Shown here: one piece after another, positions 28,630-37,468 of the stretch
Numbering within the stretch: the first letter of the stretch is position 1
Layout: every line of letters starts with the position of its first letter
Origin: Gamarada debralockiae
Lineage: Eukaryota; Ascomycota; Leotiomycetes; Helotiales; Hyphodiscaceae
Length of the DNA stretch: 37,468 nucleotides
Direction: 5' to 3'
Assembly (NCBI GenBank): GCA_002803225.1
Contig: NXFV01000152.1
Span: forward strand, 1 to 37,468
The notes under the pieces: model-generated
Databases searched by the model: none
Seen by the model: only the letters and a program-made list of their open reading frames with translations
Told to the model about the DNA's origin: nothing
Translations under genes and position numbers: made by a program

Positions 28630-31600
28630 GGTGGTGGTAGTGCTGTGTGTCTGAAGGCGAGAGTAGGATAGTGAGTTATAGTGGGGATCTGTGAGCATGG
28701 GGCCGGAGTTGAGTTGGGAGGGTAGTGTATATTATGACTCTGGTGCGATGTTAGTGAGATTGTACATATGGGCGGGACTGGGGGCGTTTGGGGTTATACC
28801 ATTTGCTTTATGATTGACGTGTATAAGAACTCAAAATAAGGAATGGAGTTTATGAACAAAGTCGTGGTCTTACCTGGTGGCGTGCGGACTTACCTTGGTA
28901 GCAGATGGGATCGGTGTCTTGTTGCATCTTCCGAGGGTTTTGGAACGTCAAGGAAGATAATGACCTGGGGTGCCTCGTCCAAGCGGCATGATCGAGAGAG
29001 TGCATGGGGCAGCTCTCTCAGACATCTTGTTGGATGCAAACCTGAAGAATGTCGTCTGAGGCTCAAATCGAGAGAGAGGGCACGAACCTAACTTAATTTG
29101 GGTCTGCATCATTTCCCGTGGAAGGAGAAAAGAAGCTGGGATATCGATATGATCTCAGAAGACGAGCGGATCCGATAATATCGACTAGATATCCGAACGA
29201 GACGAGCCGACGCTTAGATCATCAGTGCTCGAGGTTGCTGATGTGCCGCATTGCGCAATGGTGGGTTCCGGCAAGGTGAAGCAGGTATTGATACATGGAT
29301 AGAGTCGTATAGTGTGGCGTAACAAGTTAGTTGTTGCAGCCTTGCTGGTACTTGGAAGTAATTGCTCGGAAGCTTGAGCCGTTCGTTTGAGACGCGTGGA
29401 ATGAGAATGAGGTGAATGCTGTAAGTGGATCGACCAACGCGGTAGGGAAACTGGAGGATAGTAATCGTGGAGTAGGAGGTCGTCTCCATGAGCAGCTCAC
29501 TCGTGCATGAGAAGACTGCACCACGCTGCGAGTCATGACACCCACCTGCATGTTGAAGCACATCGAGTAGCTCCAGGAAATGAAAAGAGATAGCTCATCC
29601 AGATCACGAAAGCATTACTTAATACCGTTTGATACCAACCCGCCTTAAACCGTCTTCCCCTCTTCACCCGCACTCACCAGCACGTGCTATCAACCTGTTA
29701 TCCCGCTCTGCGTCTAAATCTTCACCCACCCGTCGCAAGACATACGTCGGATTATCTCTCGGTGCCCTATCGGCGGAACCGATGAAGATTCCGGGTTGTT
29801 GAGGTCTGATGTCTGTCTTTGGTGGTACGAAAGAGGGGAGAACATGGCAGGTATGACAGAGCCGTCTCAACGGCTGGAGGTGACGGAAGGGAATTTACCC
29901 CACCATGAACGGCAAAGGCTGGCCGATAAGTTCTTCCTCATCGTACCATCGTTCATCCCAAGTACAAATCCTGTTATCTTGAGTACAGATCAGTGCAGAA
30001 CAAGTAAAGATAGCTCCTGACAGATGCTATAGTAATGATGCGCGCAGCATGGACCGATAGGATAAGCTCCTCCTCCGCACATAGAAGGAAGGTGGGGTGA
30101 GAGGGAAAAAAAGCACCACGACGAATTTTAACGAGATGCACAGCACATGCAGTCCAGCACGACGCCATGCATGTAATAGGGTTGCATAGTCATTCTTGTA
30201 TTCCCGAGAAAATCCTGATAGCCATTGATTTCTGCAGCGTATTGGGCTGACGTCTTTAGCCAGCCAGTTTTCCTGTGGGTGGACTTACAAATCCTCCTGA
30301 GGTGGTACAGACATCGTACCACGTACGAGTAAAAAGTTGGTTATAAGGATAGATGTAGAAGATTGGGGTTGTTTGGCCTGGATTTAAATAAGGAGAAATA
30401 AAGTTTCATGAGATGTCTTGACTTCGTCTTCACGGACATTTGATGTTTCTGGCAGGAGGAAGTGTGGTCCCGGCCGAGCGTTGAAATGGAGATCTCGTTA
30501 CGGCGGCGTTGGGAGATGGCCGTTGCCATCCCTGCTCATTGAATAAGAGTCGGCGATAAGGAGTGACGGGATGGAATTACCATAGATTTGATAGGGAGAT
30601 GCCTCGTTTCGACTCCTTTTATTTTAATTTCCAGAAGACGTTTTCCCAATCTATTACAACGTCCTTGTAATCTCCGGATTCTTAGAGGGAAGACTTCTAG
30701 AAGCAGAACAGAACTACAGAAGAATAGATGCTTGTGCTTCATACACGATCTCCAATTCTCCGGCAGAAAATTTTTATGGCACCCGGGTGGTAATATTCGG
30801 GAAATGGATCTCAATAAGGAGTCGTTCATCTGTGTCACCGTGGGAGGCTTGTTAATCTGCAGGGATGTCGATGATGAAGCCGCATCTCGCGCGCGAATTT
30901 TTTCTTGTGTGAAGCCAGGTGGTCGACATGCATTTCGTGCTTGCTGGCAGTATATTTCCGTACGCGAACACATAACCTTTTGAGGAGGGAAGAGGGTGGG
31001 GTGCATGCTGCTGTAGAGCTTGCTGTACAGTAGTGTATGCTGTACGTAGTTTGTACATAATGGTGATGGGTTTGTTGGGGAAGCTTTTGGTAGTGTGGAA
31101 TGGTTATTTAAAGGGGGAAGGCGCGAAGTCTGATAGATTGGAGGATAAATCTTCAGCGGCGGATACAGCAGCCTGAACCAGAGATGCAGGTTGAGCACGT
31201 GGATGCTCACGAGTGTGCGTGGTGCAGAGGCTTTGAGGCTTGCTTCTTAGGGTTCTTGTTCTTTTTTTGCCTACAGATATACAAATGTATATGCCGATGA
31301 TCATAATTCTGTAGGTAGGAAGGATATTGAAGGATTTTATAGCCTTATGTGGGTGCTTTGGATCCGAACTATCCAAAAGTGAGTGCCGTACCACAACCTC
31401 AACGTTTGTCAGCTTTCTTTCCCATGCTGCTCAACCGTGGCTTGATGCCCTCACACCGTACCCTTCTCCGAGGTGTTTCTGGTTCTCTCTTCAGCCAAAT
31501 AACATCGTACTCAACCGTCTCGACCCGGAAATCTCCTGTAGCAATTCTTGTTAAATAATAAAAAGTTTTAGTTCTGTGCAAAAGGAAATGAGAAACATGG

Positions 31601-31690
31601 GCCACCACCGGCCTTCTAGCTACCAAGCTACTACTATATTTTCCCTCTCTGCGGGCCACTAATCAAAATCAAGCGAATCCCGCCGGCAAG
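28630..31690. other. gene-poor region, about 3 kb
   Basis: Downstream of the membrane-protein gene there are numerous ORFs up to 224 codons (30536-31210, minus) and 131 codons (30588-30983, plus), but the longest start at GTG or TTG and have compositional, not protein-like, sequence. No tRNA, repeat or transposon motif was found. The region could hold non-coding transcripts. Confidence 0.4.
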
Positions 31691-31829
31691 ATTTATCACA
31701 GTTGTTGAAGCGCACCAGAAAATTGCAGTGAAGCACCACACCAGACCCAAAAGGTCGCGAAACTCCACCACTCGAACTCTACCAAACGCTGCCCGGATCG
31801 CTGGCTGCCAATCTGCCCTCGAACTACCC

Positions 31830-32293
31830 GACCGGACTGACCTCCACTCCCATCATCTCCTCCCACTCGTCCTTTTTTCCTTTTCTCCTTCTCCCCTTCC
31901 TCACTCTTACATATCACCCCTAAAGATCCATTGATCCTTTGCATCGACAAGTCTAACGCTTCGTCGTTTGTTTGTCGTTCGAGTCGAGGGCCGTTCCTTA
32001 AACCCTCTGGATTTTTCGTTTGGTAAGTTTGAGACAGATCCTTTCCTCACCACCCAAATAGGAAGCCGCTCGCTGGCCACGATATTTTTCTTCCCTCCTC
32101 GGTTATGTCTTCCAACTTGCGCGCAACTCCAAGATTCTACAATCACTTCACCTGTGAATACTATGACTCGTTACTAACCTTCATTTTCCTGCATAGAGTG
32201 CCCTTTGCGACCTCTCCGTCGTATTACGTTCCTTAATTCCTCGATTCAGCACTGCAGGCTCCAGTTTTCGAAGCATACTTTTGATCCGAAAAT
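31830..32293 (+). promoter_or_regulatory. pyrimidine-rich promoter/5'UTR with a leader intron
   Basis: A long CT tract (about 31845-31915) is typical of highly used fungal promoters. Downstream, a leader intron is strongly indicated at 32023-32196: donor gtaagt, branch ttactaacc with a pyrimidine stretch, acceptor tgcatag. It is 174 bp and ends ~100 bp before the ATG at 32294. A leader intron suggests regulated or enhanced expression of the downstream gene. Confidence 0.6.
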
Positions 32294-33985
32294 ATGTCCT
32301 ATTACGATAATCAGCAATGGTCAGCAGCTGGGCAACCAGCGTGGGAACAGCAGACACCGCCGGCTCGTTCTGGTATGTTGACGATGGCGATAAATATTGG
32401 TTTGGATGGGTCAATTGACAGCTGTTGCAGGTGCCAGCTCAGCCGTTCCGCGTGAGGATTCCGCCGCCTTCATGACACAATTAGAAGGTACGTGTAGGCC
32501 GGAAGAATACAAAAGTCGGAGATGATGAAGATGAGATACGCGGATTTCCATCCAGGAGTGTATGGTGGTGGATTTGGGAAGGCTTGACCACATGCGCCAA
32601 TGAAAATCATCTGGACTCAACGATACCGATCACGAAGCTAACATAACTCTACAGAGGTTGACCGTTCGATTGATAACCTGGTAAAGAGTGGAAAGATGTT
32701 CAACATGCCAGGTCGTCGCGACTCGATGCCAATGGGTGGCCCTCCACGAGGAGCTTTCCCTGAGCAATTTGGTATGCATCAGAGCCTTCTCCGTTCATTT
32801 CAAAGCTGATCTCCTTCAGACCCACGCATGGGCGGCGGTCCTCCACGACACCACTCGGTCAGCGACTTCGGCGATGCACGCTCCTTCTCCGGGTCGAACG
32901 TACAAAACTTCTATGCGAACCAGCGACATGTACCATCGCGAGGCGCAAACGAGGCCGAGCAAGTGATGCAGGCGAAGAGACGGATGGCGGCCCAGCGTGA
33001 GAGAGAGCTGCGCAACTACCATCAAGAGCAGCAGTATAATCGAAGTAGGCCTCCCTCTTCTGTATAACACGATACCCATTGTCTCCATACTCTATACCCA
33101 GCGGTCCACATGCCATTCAAAATTCTGTACAATCCATCATTTTTCTCGCCTCAGATGCTATGTGTGATCTCCAAGTTCTCCGCGAATCCGCTGCTCAAAC
33201 ATTTTATCCACAATTACTAACTAAAATAAGGCGTTGTAGCTGAGATTTCATCCTATGGAGGCAAGACCGATCGTACAATCAGCCCAGGCAGCGGAATGAG
33301 CGAGGAGGAACGTCGCGAGTTGATTGCCCGTCAAAGAAGTGCTCTCTATGGAGAAGGTGCTTACCCAGAGAATGGAGGTTTTGATGACAATGGAACTCCG
33401 CGTCCAGGAACCCAAGGGTCAGGATCTCAACCTGCTACCGGCATCCGCGGACACTCACCACTTGCGTTTGACCACTTCAACGCTCAAGCCAACCAAGGTG
33501 AGAACGCAGGTCAACAAGCTCAAGAGCCTCAATCAGCAACTGGCCAAGCTCCTGGACAGCAACGATCCCGTGCCAACAGCACATCGTCGCCATCCTCGAA
33601 CCCAACCAGCAGCTTCAGCCTGTTCGAGTCTGCTGCTCAACAATCAAGCCGTACCTCAACTTCCTCACCAGGTGGATCACCCCCTCGCCAAGGCAAGGCC
33701 CCAACCAGCTCTGGGGTTGCACCAATCGGTACCCGACCCAGCGGCGCCCAAGCACCAAACCCAGCCTTGAACAAACGCTCCACCACACCCCTACCATCAC
33801 CGCTAAGCTACGGCTTCGCAGCATCCAGCAACGACGAGAATGCCGATACCAAGGATGGACGAACTACTTCCGCTGCCTCGAACCCGAACTCTCAGGCTCA
33901 GCAGGACGTGACATTAGGATGGGGAAGCAAGAGCGGTGTCTGGGGCAAAAACTCTCTTGGTGTACAGGCATCCGTTTGGGGATGA
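32294..33985 (+). CDS. conserved low-complexity cytoplasmic protein, five exons
   Basis: Exons 32294-32372, 32431-32487, 32655-32771, 32820-33044 and 33231-33985 join in phase to 410 residues. All introns are GT-AG; intron 4 (186 bp) has an actaac branch, and a second in-phase acceptor lies at 33239 (ttgtag). The protein starts MSYYDNQQWSAAGQPAWEQQ. It has a short helix VDRSIDNLVKSGKMFNMPGRR, an R/G/P-rich stretch, then a basic helix EAEQVMQAKRRMAAQRERE, a SEEERRELIARQRSALYGE helix and a long Ser/Gln/Pro/Asn tail ending LGWGSKSGVWGKNSLGVQASVWG. The W-G repeats at the C-terminus are notable and resemble GW/WG interaction motifs. I recognise it as a conserved Pezizomycotina hypothetical of unknown function. 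The composition suggests an RNA- or translation-associated scaffold, which is inference only. Confidence 0.82.
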
Positions 33986-34974
33986 AAAACATACGTCTAC
34001 TATGGAACTCGGAGTCAGTGAATAAATAGGAGAGGAAGATATCAGGTGTTTGGCATTATGGATGGCGTAGGGACCTTTTCAACTTGATGGCCTTGATTTC
34101 AGGACAGCGATCGAAGGATCTTATTTCGCTCTCCTCTCGTCTTGGTCCGGAGTGCCCACTCGAGTTTTGCTTTTGAGGGACGGGGTTGGTTTTTCCTTTG
34201 GGTACGGAGGGACTGGCTTGGCTTGGCTGCGTTGCTATTTTTGCGTGCGTTTTTCGGATCTTGCATTTGCGGGGTGTCGAGGTCGTCGCTGGATACCTTT
34301 TTCTTTTTTTCTCCTTTCGGTGTTTTATGTCTGAATCGACCCAAGGAAATTGTGCAAATGGGACTCGAACTTTCGTCGAAGTTTAGGGGATGGGATGGTG
34401 GAAGCGATGTTGCCGAGGACGGACAAAAAGTACAGGGTAGCATATCTGGCAGGCGTGTTTCTTCCTTTTGCCTTTCTTTCGTTGGCATTGCGCGCGGAAG
34501 GGTCTTTCTGTTTTCGAGGCGGGGGAATGGATGGGAATACCGGACTGCGAGTTTTACTTTAGGGACGGGATATGGAGAGAAAGACAGATGTGTGTGTAAT
34601 TAGGAATATGGACCAATGGGTAATAATGGTGATGGCGTATAAAGTTAGGGTTCCTTGCAGATAATTTACAAGCGTTGGCTGGGAATTTTCATTGTGCGAA
34701 TTCCTTCTTTCCCCTCGTTACACACATAGGAATGTTGATTTGGAGGCCGCAGCGACACCAAAATAGAATTGAAGTGAGCCGTTTGCTGGTTTTGAAAAAT
34801 GGTTGATCGGATATGGAGGGTAATTCGAAGGCTAGGGGGCTTGTTGAAGTCTCTACGTACCTCATTGCTCACAAAATCGTTTATGCCACTCATTGCTGAT
34901 AGCACTCCACCAGCGAGCTCACATAAATGCGGGGCAAAGCCATTATCTTAGGTTTCCCAAAATCGTCACTGGAT
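33986..34974. other. convergent intergenic region, about 1 kb
   Basis: The region lies between the 3' ends of the low-complexity gene (+) and the Vms1 gene (-). Overlapping ORFs at 34142-34603 (+) and 34099-34488 (-) reflect a G/T-rich stretch and have no recognisable protein content. It presumably holds the two 3'UTRs. Confidence 0.4.
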
Positions 34975-37076
34975 TTATATCTCCGAGCTCCCTCCAGCCA
35001 TCCTCCGCATCCTCTCCTCTGCGGCCCTCGCTCGTCTCTCCCTCTCCAGCCTCATCCTCATCTCGGGCGTCATACCTCTAGCTTCTTCCTCCCTCTTCTC
35101 CTGAGCTGTCTTCCCTATTTGTCCTAAAGCCAATGCTCTCCCCCTCCCCGCCGCCTTTCCCAGAGGTCCGTCAACAACCTTCGGACCTTCCTCTTTCAGT
35201 CTAGCTGCTTCAGCATTCCGTCTCTCTTCCTCTTTCTTGGCTTCCACTTTCTTCTCCCTCACATCTCGTTCCTCTGCTTCGGATTTAGAGATTGCAGAGG
35301 GTATGTGTGCTGCTTCCCAATCCCATTTTGACTCGCCAAGCTCGGAACGGGCAACTCGGAATGCGTCACGGGTGGAACGATCTCCGGCGAGCTCGAAGGG
35401 TGTTTTGCCATCACCATTCAAGAGGGTAGGATTTGCGCCGCCTTTGACTATGAGTCCAGAGACTAAGGGTGGAGAGTTCTGGCTAGCTGCCAAATGTAAA
35501 GGGGTAGGAGTATGATAGCTCTGCTGCGAATCTTGGGGGTAGAAAAGAAAATCTGGGGTGAGATCGTTGCTCTTAAGATATGATAGGAGCGCTGGGAGTT
35601 TTGATCTTCGAATTAAGGCCTGAATTTGTGTCGTGTGTAGAAGTGCCGTCTCGTCTTCTTCGGACGGTTTCGGCGTTGTGGGAGCTGCTTGTTTGTTGGA
35701 TTTTGCGGCTGCTGATGCCTTTGCGGCTTCTTCGGCGGCAAGTTTCGCTGCTGCTGTGGCTGCCTCGTCGACTTCCAGGACTTTGACTCGGGTGAGCTCC
35801 ACAAATGAGCGCATCAGCTCGTTCTGTGTTGCACGCCGGGTACTGAAGGGGAATCCACGTATCCTGGGATCATTCTGTCGCAGTACCTGCCCATCATAGG
35901 GTCCAAACAACGTCCTCCTATTCGTATTGCCTGTAGCTCGTATAAACAGTAACTCAGACGTATCGATCATGCCTTTCCAGTCTGAGAGCAGTAGTCGAAC
36001 TTCATCTGTCAATGCTTGCTCGTTGTATCGTCTCAAACTGGATCCTGCTGAATGCGCGGCACCCTTTGCGGAATCATTTGCTGATTGCGCACCACCTTGT
36101 TTCCGACGGGTTGTGTATCGATGGAAGGTTTTGTGTGCCAGGACTGTTGCTTCGCGGTTGAGAGGTCCAGTAGTGCTTGATTTTGTCTGTTTGGGAGCAA
36201 GAGAAACAACCATAGCGGCGAAATGGCCGCCTCCGATCATGCAGAGAAATATGTGAGGACCCATATATGCTTCGGGCAGTGGGACGCCGCTCGTATTCGC
36301 TGGGATTTTCCCTTGTGGTTTGGGAGTGAGTTGCTTCTTTTGGACGGTATCGAGTATGGCGGCCTCATTCTCTTGCTCCGCATTCGTAAATATTGCTCGG
36401 TATATGCCCAGATAGGTGTTGGTAGGAAGTTTGGGGGTCGTGAACCATAATAACGGTGGCTTTCCCGATCCTCTCTTCCGCTTCTTGGGCACAAAATCGT
36501 CTTCCTCATTGTTGTTACTTGATAGAGTGGCCTGTTTCTTGAGCAATGCACTCAGGGTGGTCTCCTTTCGCGCATCGCCATTCTCGTCGTCCTCGGAATC
36601 GGATGAGTCAGAACCTGAAAGGCTTTCGTCGAGATCTGGCAGATGTCAGTAGCAGTCTCTACCACGCAATAAGAGAACATACCTCCAACCAGCTTCTCAA
36701 AGTCTGTCTCTGATACTGCCTTTGCACCCCGTATCCTTTGCTTTAGATTGTATCCATGCAGATCCGACCTAATATGACTCTTTTGGTCCTCCACCGTATG
36801 GAACGTTACCCCGCAGAGCGAACATGCCTTTGCGCCAACTGCATTTTCTGATTTCGATTCCGTGATCGCATCTTTAGAGGTGGCGACAATCTCTTCATTT
36901 GGCCCTTCTTCTGTGTCGTCTTTTCGCGTCAGCGTCGAGAGGATGTCCCCGGGAAGGTCGTAGACTTCAAGAGGTTAGCCTTCCTCGTCATTGTTTCATT
37001 TGCAAGTGAAAATAGCATTCAAAGAGTCCATACCATAGAGCGGTCGCCGCGTTACTTCTTCCTTTCGTTGATCCAT
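34975..37076 (-). CDS. VMS1: Vms1/ANKZF1-type peptidyl-tRNA hydrolase of ribosome quality control
   Basis: Exons 37076-37034, 36964-36683 and 36635-34975, with introns of 69 and 47 bp, encode 661 residues from MDQRKEEVTRRPLYVYDLP. A C2H2 zinc finger, CSLCGVTFHTVEDQKSHIRS, spans Cys62, Cys65, His78 and His84. The VLRF1 release-factor-like domain (about 225-394) contains GGGHFAAMV, HKTFHRYTTRRKQGGAQS with the candidate catalytic Gln292 in the GGAQS loop, and LLFIRATGNTNRRTLFG. Ankyrin-like repeats (about 443-538; TPLHLAASQ) follow. A basic coiled coil and the C-terminal RERRARAAEERMRR give a VIM-type Cdc48/p97-binding motif. Vms1 cleaves nascent chains from tRNA on stalled 60S subunits and acts with Cdc48, also at mitochondria. 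All family landmarks are present, so the gene looks intact. Confidence 0.95.
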
Positions 37077-37468
37077 AATGCGCGTCAGTCCGTGGATGTT
37101 TGCAAGTGTATTTGTTTCTGTTCTCGCGACAAATTGATCGGCAGTCATGAAGGGCCTTATCAACGATAAGCGGATCGGTCAAACAATATTCCTAGCGTGC
37201 ACAGCCAAGGCCCCTGACGTAGCCATTTTTATGGCCTAAGCTCCTCCAAGCATTACCCCTACGGGGAAAAAAAAGTGGCTGAAATTGGCACATGCATAAC
37301 ACTATGGTCCTTACTTTAGCAATAACAAAACTTCCACAAAACTTTATTAAATTTGCTGAAACTTGACTTCGTAGCTCTATAGAAGTTAAACTGTCTTCCG
37401 ACTAATTTTTGGAAATTTTGATTGAGGTTTTGCGGTTTTTCTTTGAGCCTGAAAGCAGGACGTAGTTT
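37077..37468. other. upstream region of VMS1, window edge
   Basis: From about 37260 the sequence is AT-rich with an A9-like run and patches such as aaacttccacaaaacttta. It may be the edge of a small inverted-repeat element, but only one end is in the window. No coding signal. Confidence 0.35.

Noticed and set aside
30536..31210. 224-codon minus-strand ORF
   Set aside because: Starts at GTG, is rich in Pro/Ser/Leu by composition, has no recognisable domain or splice support.
34340..34380. possible tRNA T-loop on the minus strand (AGTTCGAGTCCC)
   Set aside because: No matching acceptor stem, anticodon arm or D-arm could be found at the right distance.
34142..34603. 153-codon plus-strand ORF
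   Set aside because: Arises from a G/T-rich stretch, with Phe/Trp/Arg-rich translation, no domain, and overlaps an equally weak antisense ORF.
1..37468. CRISPR arrays, operons and ribosome binding sites
   Set aside because: None seen; the window is eukaryotic with spliced genes.

Overview
The window reads as nuclear DNA of a filamentous ascomycete (Pezizomycotina; a Leotiomycetes/Helotiales-type genome is my inference). Introns of 45-190 bp with GT-AG ends and CTAAC/CTGAC-like branch sites interrupt many genes, intergenic spaces are long, and the gene families are typical of filamentous fungi: HET domain, STAND/NLR, SET, Vms1, a Cid1-type nucleotidyltransferase and a long-tailed aquaglyceroporin. 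Several broken genes carry stop codons of the CpA->TpA kind expected from repeat-induced point mutation (RIP).

Layout. Positions 1-900: a decayed minus-strand relic and a 35-bp repeat motif in three copies. 1033-6058: an alpha/beta hydrolase with a late stop codon (-), an AhpC/TSA-like thioredoxin-fold protein (+) and an aquaglyceroporin with a very long disordered N-terminus (+). 6401-9560: a HET-domain pseudogene (+), a possible Cys-rich fragment and a LINE remnant (-) rich in CTAG. 9711-12525: two diverged LTR-like direct repeats enclosing one six-exon minus-strand gene that joins a secreted HExxH metallopeptidase domain to an SGNH/GDSL esterase-like domain. 12530-15780: poorly coding DNA with a conserved fungal hypothetical gene (13891-14445), a frameshifted coiled-coil relic, a low-complexity GC-rich patch and an (AACTC)12 microsatellite. 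16057-19877: a mosaic of HET, SET/TPR and NLR pseudogene pieces, all on the + strand.

20499-37468 is more ordinary: a nucleotidyltransferase of the Cid1 family (-), a long gene-poor stretch, a four-helix membrane protein (+), another gene-poor stretch, a five-exon low-complexity protein with a 5'UTR intron (+), and a Vms1/ANKZF1 peptidyl-tRNA hydrolase (-).

The genes do not form one pathway. The conserved flanks (redox protein, aquaglyceroporin, RNA nucleotidyltransferase, Vms1) are housekeeping or stress genes. The centre (about 6.4-19.9 kb) is an accessory island of decayed self/non-self recognition genes and retroelement debris. The most interesting apparently expressible item there is the metallopeptidase-SGNH fusion, caged between the two repeats.
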